Of a DNA stretch of 64,000 nt, positions 1 through 9,428 are shown in pieces (within the stretch, counting starts at the first letter, position 1; each line of letters opens with the position of its first letter). Under the pieces are notes generated by a model that worked only from the letters and a program-made list of their open reading frames with translations, was not told the origin of the DNA and searched no databases. The stretch lies in NCBI RefSeq assembly GCF_014650035.1, contig NZ_BMUE01000010.1, positions 1 to 64,000 of the forward strand. Direction: 5' to 3'. This DNA is from Streptomyces lucensis JCM 4490 (GTDB lineage Bacteria; Actinomycetota; Actinomycetes; Streptomycetales; Streptomycetaceae). The translations under genes were made by a program, and so were the position numbers.

Positions 1-2
1 CC

Positions 3-416
3 CACGACCCCACCACCACCCACACACCCCACATCCCCCCGCGCACAGAAGTCGAGGCAGAGCTCGCCGAGATCTGGGAGAAGGTCCTCGAACAGCCGCG
101 GATCGGGGTGCTTGACGACTTCTTCCTCCTCGGGGGGCACTCGCTCCTCGCGACCACGGTCATCGCCGAAATCAGGGGACGATTCGGTGTGAGTGTCCCG
201 GTACGCCGCCTCTTCGAAACCACCACCATCGCCGACCTCGCGGCCGACTTGGAAGAGCGCATCGGCGACCCGGCCGACACCGAGGAACACGATGAGATCA
301 GCGCCCTCGTGGATGAGTTGGAGCAACTCATGGGCGACAGGGCCGAAGACCTTTCCGACGGGCCGCAGCCCCCTTCCGGCAAGCCGTCGAATCCGTCCGC
401 CGCGCCGAACGAATGA
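3..416 (+). CDS. NRPS C-terminal fragment (peptidyl carrier domain), truncated by window start
   Basis: The open frame enters from the left edge and ends at the TGA at 414-416, so this is the tail of an upstream nonribosomal peptide synthetase. A carrier domain is clear: an E-x-E-L-A-x-I-W-E-K-V-L helix, then DDFFLLGGHSLL, where the Ser of GGHS is the 4'-phosphopantetheine attachment site, then the usual VRRLFE..TTIADLA segment. After the carrier domain come about 55 acidic residues (EHDEISALVDELEQLMGD) that could form a helical C-terminal docking segment for the next subunit; that is inference. The stop overlaps the MbtH start (ATGA), so the genes are translationally coupled. The module's amino acid cannot be read because its A domain lies outside the window. 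Confidence 0.9.
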   Translation, partial: HDPTTTHTPHIPPRTEVEAELAEIWEKVLEQPRIGVLDDFFLLGGHSLLATTVIAEIRGRFGVSVPVRRLFETTTIADLAADLEERIGDPADTEEHDEISALVDELEQLMGDRAEDLSDGPQPPSGKPSNPSAAPNE

Positions 417-664
417 GAGGCCCAGTAGCTGTGTTCACCGACGAGAAGGACGCATTCACCTACGTCGTCGTCGTCAACCACGAGGAGCAGTACTCCATCT
501 GGCCGCAGGACAAGGAAACGCCTCGTGGCTGGCGGGCGACAGACAAGGCCGGCGCCAAGGACGAGTGCCTGGAACACATCAGGAAAGTGTGGACGGACAT
601 GCGCCCCCTGAGTCTGCGCAAGCAGATGGAGCGTGGTGGCGAGGCGGACGGAGAGCGCGCGTGA
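413..664 (+). CDS. MbtH-like NRPS accessory protein
   Basis: This 83-aa protein has the MbtH hallmarks: an N-terminal strand with F-x-Y-V-V-V-V-N-H-E-E-Q-Y-S-I-W-P and the C-terminal signature W-T-D-M-R-P-L-S-L. MbtH proteins bind NRPS adenylation domains and are often needed for their solubility or activity, so the partner is probably the A domain encoded from 930 or one upstream. The ATG overlaps the stop of the preceding NRPS (ATGA), and the gene's own TGA overlaps the GTG of the next small gene (GTGA). A GTG at 431 is an alternative start; the overlapping ATG is preferred because of the coupling pattern. The length fits the family, with about 15 extra residues at the C-terminus. Confidence 0.93.
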   Translation: MRGPVAVFTDEKDAFTYVVVVNHEEQYSIWPQDKETPRGWRATDKAGAKDECLEHIRKVWTDMRPLSLRKQMERGGEADGERA

Positions 665-933
665 GGCCCTACTGCAAGGCATATCGTCTGGGCGAGCTCC
701 GTGCCTTCCCGGAATGGAGCACGCTCGCCGACGGCAGCCAGGAGAGGCTCGGCGCGGACGACATCGTCTACGTCCGGGACGATCTGACCGTGGTGCGCAC
801 ACCCGTCCTCACCGAGGAGAGTGTGATCCTGGGGCAGGTTACGGCTTCCTGGCGGAGGTTCTGTCTCGGCGTCCTCGGCTTCTCCGTACCTGACGGGACG
901 TCGGCAGCCGCGGCGTCGGGAGCCACGGAATGA
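661..933 (+). CDS. small NRPS-cluster protein of unknown function (90 aa)
   Basis: The frame starts with GTG at 661, overlapping the MbtH stop, and its TGA overlaps the ATG of the NRPS at 930, so it is coupled on both sides. The protein begins RPYCKAYRLGELRAFPEW, continues with an acidic DDIVYVRDDLTVVRTPV core and a hydrophobic W-R-R-F-C-L-G-V-L-G-F segment, and ends in an Ala/Ser-rich tail. No catalytic motif, signal peptide or membrane helix is evident. I do not recognise the family with certainty. Its position between MbtH and an NRPS, with strict coupling, makes an accessory role in the assembly line plausible, but that is inference. It is real rather than a shadow frame because it exactly fills the gap between two certain genes. 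Confidence 0.75.
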   Translation: MRPYCKAYRLGELRAFPEWSTLADGSQERLGADDIVYVRDDLTVVRTPVLTEESVILGQVTASWRRFCLGVLGFSVPDGTSAAAASGATE

Positions 934-3900
934 GCCGCGAGCCGCGCGCCGGACAGGACGCGGAGCGACTTGCCCGGCAGGTTGCCGCGCTGCCCCCCGC
1001 CAAGCGAGCGAAGTTGTGGCGGCGTCTGTGGGAACGCGGAATGTCCACCGCCGTTCTCGCGCCGCACCGTGACCGGGACGGCGAGGCGGAGGCCCCTGCC
1101 TCCTTCACGCAGCGTCGCATGGTCTTCCTGCACGGGCTGGACCCGGAGAGCCCGGCCTACAACAGCCCTGCCCAGTTCCTCCTCACGGGCCGGGTCGACA
1201 CCGGTGCCATCGAGGAGGCGTTGAACGGCATCCTGGCCCGTCACGATGTGCTACGCACCCGTCTGCCGGTCGTGGACGGGGAGGCGGTGCAACAGGTGAC
1301 GCCTTTCCGGTTCCGGCCACTGCCCGTGATCGACCTGACCGGGCTCTCGCCCGGCGAACGCACCGCGGAGAGCGATCGTCTGGTCCGGGCCGAACAAGGT
1401 GACCCCTTCGACCTGGCAGCCGGGCCCCTCGTGCGCTTCCGTCTGGTGCGGCTCGCGGAGGACCAGGCGCTCGTCGTGCTGACGTTCCACCACGCGGTCG
1501 TCGACGGCTGGTCCTTCAACGTGCTCTCCCGGGAGTTCGACCATCTCTACGGCGCCTGCTTGGACGACCGGGTCGGCCCACTGCCACCTCTGCCGCTGCA
1601 GTACGCCGACTACGCCCACTGGCAACAGGACTGGCTGCACAGCGACGAGGCAGAGCAGCAGATCGATTACTGGGCGACCCAGTTGGCCGACGCCCCCGAA
1701 GTTCTGAACCTGCCTGTGGACCGTCGCCGGACGGCGGCCGGCACCCGCCGCGGCGAGGTCCGTCAGTTCCTCCTCCCCACGGCCGTGCGGCAGGCGGTGG
1801 AGGAGCTGTCGGCACATACCAGAGCCACCCCTTTCATGGTTCTGCTCGCGGCGTTCCAGGTGGTGCTCGCCCGGTACTGCGGTCAGGACGACATCCTCGT
1901 AGGCACGCCTGTGGCCAATCGTCGGTACAAGGAGTTCCACGACCTCATCGGCTTCTTCGTCAACTCGGTCGCCCTGCGCGGCAGGCCACGGAGCGGGATC
2001 ACCTTCCTGGAGTTCCTCGACGAGACGCGCACGACCTGCCTCGACGCCTACGAGCACCAGGACGTTCCGCTCGACATCCTGGCCAGGCGACTGCATCCCG
2101 ACCGGGAGCTCGGGCGGAACCCGATCTTCCAGGTCAATCTCGCCTTCCACAACCAGCCGGAGCCGCTCGGCAGCGCTGCCGGCGCCACGGTCACACCGCT
2201 GGAACTCGACAACGAGGGAGCCCGCTTCGACCTGGACCTCGTCGTCTCCGAGGTCCCGGCCGGCCTTGAGTGCCGGCTCATCTTCGCGGCCGACCTCCTG
2301 GACCGCTCCACGGTGTCCGGCATCGCCGACTCCTTCCAGTGTCTGCTGCGGGCGGCCCTCCAGGACCCACAGCGGCGGCTCGGCGAACTGCTGCTCCTGT
2401 CACCCGAGCAGAGCCGCGCCATGACCGAGGCGGCTCACGGGCCACGGAAGGCCTACGCGGGGCCCGAGTGTGTGCACAGTCTGTTCCAGGAGCAGGCCGA
2501 GCGCACTCCCGAGGCCGTCGCCGTCCGCGGACCGGGCGGAGAGTGCATCACCTACCGTGAACTCGACCGTGCCACAGAAGCGTTCGCGCACCACCTGCGC
2601 TCCCTGGGCGTGCGGCGTGGTTCCCCGGTCGCGGTGCTGCTCGACCGCTCCCCCGACTGCGTCACCGCGCTGCTCGGGGTCCTCAGAGCGGGAGCCGCCT
2701 ATGTGCCGCTCGACCCGGACTACCCACGGGCCCGCCTGGAGTACATGCTGCGGGACAGCGGGGCTCGGTACCTCGTCACGGACCCGGCTCTGCGGACCGG
2801 TCTCGACACGACGGCGTTGAGCGTCACGTCACTCGATGCGCAGGAGTGGACGGACCCGCCCACCGGCGTGCCGGCCCTGCCAGCGCTGACAGGTGACGAC
2901 CTGATGTACATCATGTACACGTCCGGGTCCACCGGTGGCCCCAAGGGCGTGATGATGGCCCACCGCCAGGTGGTCAACTACCTCCAGTGGGCCGCGGACA
3001 CCTATGCGGTCGGCTCCGGAGACGGCGTCCCCGTACACTCCTCGCTGAGCTTCGATCTCACCGTGACCAGTCTTTTCGCACCCCTGCTGCGCGGCCAGAA
3101 GCTGCTCTTCGACGCGCCTGCCGAGGACGGGACGCCGCCCGTGTACGCGGCCCGCGAACGCACCTGCTCGCTGGTCAAGCTCACCCCCTCACACCTGCGG
3201 CTCCTGGAAGGGCACGGCATCGACCGGGAGCGCCACACCTGGACGGACGTCCTCGTCATAGGCGGGGAGGCCTTGGCGGAGGAGCAGCTGGACCGCTGGC
3301 GCGACAGCGGGATCCGGCTCGTCAACGAGTACGGGCCGACCGAGACGGCTGTGGGATGCACCGCCTTCGACGCGACGTCGAGGAGCACGCGGACGGGACC
3401 GGTGTCCATCGGCACGCCAATACCCAACACCAGCGCCCATGTACTGGACGACCGGATGCGGCCGGTCCCGGACGGCGCCGTGGGGGAGCTGTACATAGGC
3501 GGTTCCGGTGTCTCGTACGGCTATCTCGGCCGGGGTGACCGGACGGCCGAGCGCTTCGTCCCCGACCCCTTCTCCGTCCGGCCCGGCGCGCGGCTCTACC
3601 GCACCGGTGACCTCGCCCGACGGGGCGAAGACGGGCTCCTGTTCTACCTGGGCCGCGCCGATCAGCAGGTCAAGATCAGAGGCCATCGGATCGAACCGGG
3701 TGAGGTCGAGGCGGCACTCGACATGGTGCCGACCGTGCGGCGCAGCGTCGTCGTCGCCGAGGACGAGCAGCTCGTTGCGTTCCTGGAGGTCGACGAGGAC
3801 GCCGAGCGGACGGCGAAGGCCGGCGACGAGATGGAGGCCGACCGTGTCGGTCAGTGGCGCATGCTCTACAACACCACCTACGGGGACGACGGCGGCGCCG

Positions 3901-6900
3901 ACGACCTGGCGGGCTGGACGAGCAGCTACACCGGCCGGCCGATCGAAGAGCAGGAGATGCAGGCGTGGCTCGACGACACCGTCTCCCGGATCCTCGCCCT
4001 CGCACCCCGCCGGGTGCTGGAGATCGGTTGCGGCACTGGCCTGATCCTCACCCGGGTGGCTCCCCACTGCGACTTCTACCGCGGCGCCGATCTGTCCTCC
4101 ACGGTCGTGGACCATCTCCGTGCCGGCCTGCTCGCCGCTCCACCGGAGGGGCTGGCGCCGGACCGTGTGGAGCTGGTGTCCGCCGCAGCTCACGAGGTAC
4201 CCGATGACGGGGTGTTCGACACGGTCGTCGTCAACTCCGTCCTGCAGTACTTTCCTTCGGTCGAGTATCTGCTGCGGGTACTCGACCGGGCGCTGAGTGC
4301 CGTGTCGGCGGGCGGACACGTCTTCCTGGGCGACGTGCGCAACGCCGACCTGCTCCCGCTGTTCCACACCTCCATCGCCGCACACCGGGCGACGGCGGGT
4401 GCGCGGGCCGGGGAGGTGCGCGCCCGAGCCGGTTCGGCGCTGGCAGACGAGGACGAGCTGTGCCTGGCACCGCGGCTGTTCCCTGCACTCCAGGAGTGGC
4501 TCCCGCAGATCAGCTCGGTACGGGTGCTGCCCAAGCGTGGGGGGTACCGGAACGAACTGAGCTGCTACCGCTACGACGTGATCCTCACCGTCGCAGGTGA
4601 GTCCACGGATGAACCCGACTGGCTCCCGCCGGACTCCGGACTCCACGACCCGGCCCGCCTGGAGGAGCTGCTGAGGCGTGACCGGCCGGCCGTCGTCGGG
4701 GTGCCCGCCGTGCCCAACGTCCGGTTGCAGCAGGACCTGGCGTTGCGCACGCTTCTCGACGAGGCCGCGGTGGACAAGCCCGTCGAGGATCTCGTGGCCC
4801 GGGCGGTCCGGGAGGCGGGCCCCGGCTGGGAGCCCGAGGCGTTCTGGCAACTGGCCGAGCGCTTGCCCTACACCGTCGAGATCAGTTGGGCCCGTGGTGG
4901 CGAGAGCGGGGCCTTCGACGTCGTGCTGCGCCGGAAGGACTCGGTCAGGACACGGCCCGTGCCAGCGGCCCACACCACGGCCCTGCCGTCAAAGCTGCCC
5001 CACGCGAGGCGTTATGCCAACGACCCGCTGTGGCGGGCGTCTTGCACCGCTCTCCTGCCCGAGGTCATGGAGGCCCTGCGGGAACGGCTGCCTGCATCCA
5101 TGGTCCCCTCGCATCTGGTGCCCGTCCGCAGGATGCCTCTCACCTCGAACGGCAAGGCGGACACCGCGGCTCTGCGGCAACTGTGGCGCGTGTTCCGCAG
5201 GCAGCGTGAAGGCGGGGACGGTCACGCCCCGGCCGCCGGTCTGCTCACGGACACCCAGCGAACTCTCGCCCGACTGTGGGAGGAGTTGCTGGGCAGACAG
5301 GTCTCCGGGCCGGAGGACGACTTCTTCGCCCTGGGCGGACACTCGCTGCTGACCTTCCAGCTGGTCTTCCGCGTACGGAAACTGTTCGACGTGGATGTGT
5401 CCACGCGGCTGCCCTTCGAGAAGCCGAGCCTGTCGGCGATGGCGGCGGAGCTGGACCGGCTGCGCGCGGATGGCACCACACCGCAGCCGCAGCCGCTCGG
5501 CAGAGCCGAGCGGACATCCTTGCCGCCTGCGTCCTTCGCACAGGAACGCCTGTGGTTCCTGCAGCAGATGGAGCCGGACAGCACCCACTACAACATCCCC
5601 GTCTATCTGCGGCTCAGCGGCACTCTCCGCCCGGCTTCGCTGCGCAGCGCCCTGACCGAAGTCGTGCGACGCCACGAGGTCCTGCGCACCGTGCTGGTCA
5701 TGCACGACGGCAGGCCCTACCAGTCGGTCCTGCCCCCTCAGGAGCTGGAGCTCCCCCTGTGCGACCTGTCCGCTCTGCCTGCGTCCGTGGCCGAGGCGGA
5801 GGCCCGTCGGGTCGCGCTGCAGGAGTACGGGCAGCCGTTCGTCCTGTCCGAGCAGCCAGCGCTGCGGTGCCGTCTGCTGCGGCTGTCGGAGGACGAGCAC
5901 GTGCTGTTGCTGACCGGGCACCACATCGCCTTCGACGGCTGGTCGAGCGGCATCCTCCTGTCCGAGATGGCACGGCTCTACGCGGCACACACGGACACCC
6001 GGTCCGCCTCCCGCCCGCTCCTGCCCGAGCCGGAGGTCCAGTACGCCGACTACGCCGTCTGGCAGCGCCGGCTGGCGGACGCGGGGTACTTCGACTCCCT
6101 CCAGAAGTACTGGACGGCGCAGCTCGACGGCATCCTCGTCCTTCCGGGTCTTCCGATGGATCACCCGCGCCCGGTCAACCCCGTGCACAGCGGGTACAGC
6201 GTCCCGCTCGACATCCCGGCGGATGTGGCCATGGCCGTCCGGGCCTGGTGCCTTCGGCATGACGCGACGCTCTACATGGGCCTGCTGGCGGCCGCGTTCG
6301 TCATGCTGCACCGGCGCACCGGAGAGACCGACCTGGTCGTGGGCACCGATGTGGCCGGGCGATCGGACATGGCCACCGAGCGGCTCATCGGCTTCTTCGT
6401 CAACCAGCTGGTGCTGCGTGTGGACCTGGGCGGTGCCGCCGACTGGGAGGAGGTGCTGCGCCGGGTGCGTACGACCGCTCTCGACGCCTACGCCCACCAG
6501 GACTTCCCCTTCGAACAGCTGGTACGGGCACTCAATCCGCGACGCAGCCGGAACCAGAACCCCTTGTTCCAGGTCAAGGTGGCGCTCGACAACACACCGG
6601 CCGTGTACGAGGCGCTGCCGGGACTGACGGTGACGCCCTACGACTTCGATCTGGGAACAGCTCGTTCGGACGTGTCCCTGCAGATGCGCGAGGAATCGGA
6701 CGGCACTCTGAGCGGAGTCCTGGAGTGCGACGCCGAGCTGTTCGACGAGTCCACCGTACGCGCCCTGCGGGACGACTATCTCGCGGTGATGGAAGCGCTG
6801 GCCGGCCTTGCGACGGGTTCCGCGGCAGCCGCGGAACCCGTGAGCAGCCCGGTCGGCGCACGGCCGGGGTGGAGCGGCACGGACCGGGCGGCGAAGCTGC

Positions 6901-6926
6901 GCCGCCTGAAGCGCTCCGACCGGTAG
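930..6926 (+). CDS. NRPS, C-A(N-methyltransferase)-PCP-C, predicted N-methyl-Asn module
   Basis: This 1,998-aa synthetase has a short helical N-terminus (residues ~10-40), then a condensation domain (~50-480, HHAVVDG near 187). The A domain (~500-1400) has the phosphate loop TSGSTGGPKG near 666, NEYGPTE, RLYRTGDL and KIRGHRIEPGEVE. An N-methyltransferase is inserted after the A8 motif (SAM motif LEIGCGTG near 1030), and the A10 lysine lies in SNGKAD near 1407. A PCP (GGHSLL near 1470) and a second condensation domain (~1515-1960, HHIAFDG near 1664) follow. By alignment to GrsA, the pocket residues read D-L-T-K-V-G-E-V-G plus the A10 Lys, which matches Asn/Asp-type codes. The inserted methyltransferase then implies an N-methylated residue. 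The protein ends in a condensation domain, so the next acceptor lies on the following subunit. The ATG overlaps the preceding stop. Confidence 0.95.
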   Translation: MSREPRAGQDAERLARQVAALPPAKRAKLWRRLWERGMSTAVLAPHRDRDGEAEAPASFTQRRMVFLHGLDPESPAYNSPAQFLLTGRVDTGAIEEALNGILARHDVLRTRLPVVDGEAVQQVTPFRFRPLPVIDLTGLSPGERTAESDRLVRAEQGDPFDLAAGPLVRFRLVRLAEDQALVVLTFHHAVVDGWSFNVLSREFDHLYGACLDDRVGPLPPLPLQYADYAHWQQDWLHSDEAEQQIDYWATQLADAPEVLNLPVDRRRTAAGTRRGEVRQFLLPTAVRQAVEELSAHTRATPFMVLLAAFQVVLARYCGQDDILVGTPVANRRYKEFHDLIGFFVNSVALRGRPRSGITFLEFLDETRTTCLDAYEHQDVPLDILARRLHPDRELGRNPIFQVNLAFHNQPEPLGSAAGATVTPLELDNEGARFDLDLVVSEVPAGLECRLIFAADLLDRSTVSGIADSFQCLLRAALQDPQRRLGELLLLSPEQSRAMTEAAHGPRKAYAGPECVHSLFQEQAERTPEAVAVRGPGGECITYRELDRATEAFAHHLRSLGVRRGSPVAVLLDRSPDCVTALLGVLRAGAAYVPLDPDYPRARLEYMLRDSGARYLVTDPALRTGLDTTALSVTSLDAQEWTDPPTGVPALPALTGDDLMYIMYTSGSTGGPKGVMMAHRQVVNYLQWAADTYAVGSGDGVPVHSSLSFDLTVTSLFAPLLRGQKLLFDAPAEDGTPPVYAARERTCSLVKLTPSHLRLLEGHGIDRERHTWTDVLVIGGEALAEEQLDRWRDSGIRLVNEYGPTETAVGCTAFDATSRSTRTGPVSIGTPIPNTSAHVLDDRMRPVPDGAVGELYIGGSGVSYGYLGRGDRTAERFVPDPFSVRPGARLYRTGDLARRGEDGLLFYLGRADQQVKIRGHRIEPGEVEAALDMVPTVRRSVVVAEDEQLVAFLEVDEDAERTAKAGDEMEADRVGQWRMLYNTTYGDDGGADDLAGWTSSYTGRPIEEQEMQAWLDDTVSRILALAPRRVLEIGCGTGLILTRVAPHCDFYRGADLSSTVVDHLRAGLLAAPPEGLAPDRVELVSAAAHEVPDDGVFDTVVVNSVLQYFPSVEYLLRVLDRALSAVSAGGHVFLGDVRNADLLPLFHTSIAAHRATAGARAGEVRARAGSALADEDELCLAPRLFPALQEWLPQISSVRVLPKRGGYRNELSCYRYDVILTVAGESTDEPDWLPPDSGLHDPARLEELLRRDRPAVVGVPAVPNVRLQQDLALRTLLDEAAVDKPVEDLVARAVREAGPGWEPEAFWQLAERLPYTVEISWARGGESGAFDVVLRRKDSVRTRPVPAAHTTALPSKLPHARRYANDPLWRASCTALLPEVMEALRERLPASMVPSHLVPVRRMPLTSNGKADTAALRQLWRVFRRQREGGDGHAPAAGLLTDTQRTLARLWEELLGRQVSGPEDDFFALGGHSLLTFQLVFRVRKLFDVDVSTRLPFEKPSLSAMAAELDRLRADGTTPQPQPLGRAERTSLPPASFAQERLWFLQQMEPDSTHYNIPVYLRLSGTLRPASLRSALTEVVRRHEVLRTVLVMHDGRPYQSVLPPQELELPLCDLSALPASVAEAEARRVALQEYGQPFVLSEQPALRCRLLRLSEDEHVLLLTGHHIAFDGWSSGILLSEMARLYAAHTDTRSASRPLLPEPEVQYADYAVWQRRLADAGYFDSLQKYWTAQLDGILVLPGLPMDHPRPVNPVHSGYSVPLDIPADVAMAVRAWCLRHDATLYMGLLAAAFVMLHRRTGETDLVVGTDVAGRSDMATERLIGFFVNQLVLRVDLGGAADWEEVLRRVRTTALDAYAHQDFPFEQLVRALNPRRSRNQNPLFQVKVALDNTPAVYEALPGLTVTPYDFDLGTARSDVSLQMREESDGTLSGVLECDAELFDESTVRALRDDYLAVMEALAGLATGSAAAAEPVSSPVGARPGWSGTDRAAKLRRLKRSDR

Positions 6927-6947
6927 CCTTCGAGAAGGGAACGTCTC

Positions 6948-9428
6948 GTGACGGATTTTATCGAGAGCCATCCGCTGTCGGCCCAGCAGGCACATGTGTG
7001 GCGGCTCATTCAGGATGGGGCCCAGGCGTACGCCCAGGCGGTGTTCGAGGTCGACGGCCCGCTGGACGGGACACGGCTGCGAGCCGCCGCGGAATCGGTG
7101 ACACTGCGCCACGGGGCGCTGCGCACCCACTACGACCAGCCGCCGTCCCAGGCGTCGCCGACGGCGGTGGTGCAGCGACAGCCGTCGTTGCTCTGGGAAA
7201 CGGAGGATCTGTCGCATCTCTCCGCCGACCGGCAGCGTCCGGCCGTGGAGGAGGTCGCTCGCCGCGCACGCGACGGGGCGTCGCGGACGGGGCCGGGTGC
7301 CGGCCGGTCGGCATGGTGGGGTACGCACTGTGTGCTGGCCCCCGGGCGGCACGCGATCGTCGTGACCACGAGCCTGCTCACCGCCGACAGCCGTGCCTTC
7401 GAGGTACTTCTGAGAGATCTAGTTCACGCCTACGAGGCCCAACCCCAGCCGGAAGTCTTGCAGCTCGGCCAGTTCGTGCAGTGGCAACGTGAGCTGGCCG
7501 ACGAGGAGCTGGAGGCGGTGGCCGACGCGGATGCCCTCTGGGAACGACGGGCTCGCACGACACAGCCGGTGCCGGCTCGACCGGGGCTGCCGGGCGATCC
7601 CGGCGACGGCGACGACACGGTGGCCGGGTCTTTGCCCGCCCTGCCCCTGGACCGGGCGGTGGTGGCAGCAGCCGCCTCGTTGGCCGATCGGTGCGGCGTC
7701 CGTCCCGAGGCCGTGTTCCTGGCCGCGTGGCACTTACTGCTGTGGGAGCTCACCGGCTCGGGCTCGACCACGGTCGCCACTGCCTTCCCAGGGCGCGCCT
7801 ACGATGAACTCGAAGACTGCCTGGGTCATCTCGTCAGGTGGGTCGGAGTGCGTGCCCGGGCCCAGGGAGCCGACACCTTCGAACAGGTCGTTTCCGGTGT
7901 CGGCCAGGAGCTGTCCGCCGTGGAGGAGGTCGAAGACTGCCTCGTCGATTCCTATGCGAGGTCGGACCCGCCGCGGTGGACCGCGGCCTTCGAGTGCAAA
8001 CGCGGGCCGGTCCACGAGACCGGAGCGACGACCTGGCGCGTCGTCGAGGACACGGCGGAGTCCGTGCGGTACGACGTAAAGCTGGAATGCCTACTGGGTC
8101 CCACCACGGCGGGCATCGTCGTTCGAACCCCCGGGCGGTTCGCGAGCGTGGACCTGCGGACCGTCGCCGAGCGCTACGGCGCCGTCCTCCGCCAGGTGCT
8201 CGCCGACCCCGGTGCCCGCTTGCGCCGCGGCGACCGGACGGGGCGCGAAGAAGTCGGGCCCGCCCGGCAGCAGGAGCCGCGGCAGGGTGCGGCGGAGCCG
8301 TGCGATGCGGTGGAAGCCGCTGTGGTGGGGATTTACGAGGAGTTGCTGGGGGTCGGTCCCGTCGGTGTCGATGACGACTTCTTCCACCTCGGTGGCCATT
8401 CCCTTCTGGCGGTCCAACTGATCGCGCGAGTCGGCGCGTTGTTCCACCTGGAGCTGCCCGTATCGGTATTGTTCGACGCCGCGCACGACGACGCCTCCGA
8501 GGGCGCCACGCCACGGCATCTCGCCGGCGTGGTGCGGAACACGCCGGCCGGGACGGGCCTCGACGGGAACTCGCCGGCCAGCCGGCCCAGGAACTCGCTG
8601 GTGGCTCTTCGCCGCGGGGGCGGTCCCGCGCTGTTCTGCATCCCTCCTGCGGGAGGCGATGTCACCGGATTCCGTGACCTCGTGAGGACACTGTCGGGAG
8701 GCTTCGCCGTGTACGGTCTGCAGCACCCTGCGGTCGACGGCGTGCAGGAGCCGAGCGTCGAACGGCTTGCCGCGACCTGTCTCGACGAGATACGCAGGGT
8801 CCTGCCGCGCGGGCCGTTCCACGTCCTCGGCTGGTCGATGGGCGGGCTCGTCGCCTTCGAGGTCGCCGCTCGCCTGTCGACGCTCGGTGAGGACATGGCA
8901 GCGGTCACGCTTGTGGAGAGCTACCCGGCGGAATGTCTTCCCGCGTACGACACCTTCGGGATCGTCACAGGCGTCGCCGAGGAGCTGGACCGACTGGCGG
9001 GGCGCCCGGTCGTGTCCGGTCTCAACGAGCTGCGCGAAAAGCCCGTCGACGCCGGGATCGATGCGCTGTTCCGGCAGGCGGAGACGAGCGGCGTCCTGCT
9101 GACGGAGCAGGAGAAAAAGGCGCTGCTGCAGCAACTGACCCTGCTGCGCGCCCATGTGAGCGCAGCTCAGGAGTACCGGCTCGGTTCGTACGACGGCCCG
9201 GTCACCCTGATCCAGGCCGCCGACGAGGAATCCGGTCTGCGGGAGCGGTCCGCCCAGCTCTGGCAGCGGGCAAGCCGGGGCCGCTTCGAGCGGCACACCT
9301 TGCCGGGTGGCCACTTCTCGCTGATGCGTGAGCCTCACGTTCACGCTGTCTCCCGCCTCCTGCAAAAGTCGCAGGAATCAGCGGTACTTCCCGCTGAGAA
9401 CGTCCGAACTGGAGATGCGCGTAGATGA
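6948..9428 (+). CDS. terminal NRPS subunit: degenerate C domain-PCP-thioesterase, no A domain
   Basis: A GTG start follows an AAGGGA ribosome-binding site 21 bp after the previous gene. Residues ~5-430 have the condensation fold (HPLSAQQAHVWRL, LRHGALRTHY), but the catalytic HHxxxDG is replaced by TSLLTAD near residue 141, so this domain is probably not a normal condensation catalyst. A PCP follows (DDFFHLGGHSLLAVQL, Ser near 482), then a type I thioesterase (ALFCIPPAGGDV, nucleophile motif GWSMGG near 628, His in PGGHFSLM near the end) that should release or cyclise the peptide. No adenylation domain is present, so the PCP must be loaded in trans or act only as a transfer station. Residue 263 is a TTA codon (7734-7736), the rare leucine codon read by bldA tRNA. 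Confidence 0.93.
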   Translation: MTDFIESHPLSAQQAHVWRLIQDGAQAYAQAVFEVDGPLDGTRLRAAAESVTLRHGALRTHYDQPPSQASPTAVVQRQPSLLWETEDLSHLSADRQRPAVEEVARRARDGASRTGPGAGRSAWWGTHCVLAPGRHAIVVTTSLLTADSRAFEVLLRDLVHAYEAQPQPEVLQLGQFVQWQRELADEELEAVADADALWERRARTTQPVPARPGLPGDPGDGDDTVAGSLPALPLDRAVVAAAASLADRCGVRPEAVFLAAWHLLLWELTGSGSTTVATAFPGRAYDELEDCLGHLVRWVGVRARAQGADTFEQVVSGVGQELSAVEEVEDCLVDSYARSDPPRWTAAFECKRGPVHETGATTWRVVEDTAESVRYDVKLECLLGPTTAGIVVRTPGRFASVDLRTVAERYGAVLRQVLADPGARLRRGDRTGREEVGPARQQEPRQGAAEPCDAVEAAVVGIYEELLGVGPVGVDDDFFHLGGHSLLAVQLIARVGALFHLELPVSVLFDAAHDDASEGATPRHLAGVVRNTPAGTGLDGNSPASRPRNSLVALRRGGGPALFCIPPAGGDVTGFRDLVRTLSGGFAVYGLQHPAVDGVQEPSVERLAATCLDEIRRVLPRGPFHVLGWSMGGLVAFEVAARLSTLGEDMAAVTLVESYPAECLPAYDTFGIVTGVAEELDRLAGRPVVSGLNELREKPVDAGIDALFRQAETSGVLLTEQEKKALLQQLTLLRAHVSAAQEYRLGSYDGPVTLIQAADEESGLRERSAQLWQRASRGRFERHTLPGGHFSLMREPHVHAVSRLLQKSQESAVLPAENVRTGDARR

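Noticed and set aside
3189..4973. Long minus-strand frames inside the NRPS gene
   Set aside because: They lie opposite intact NRPS domains, have biased composition and no recognisable motif or ribosome site.
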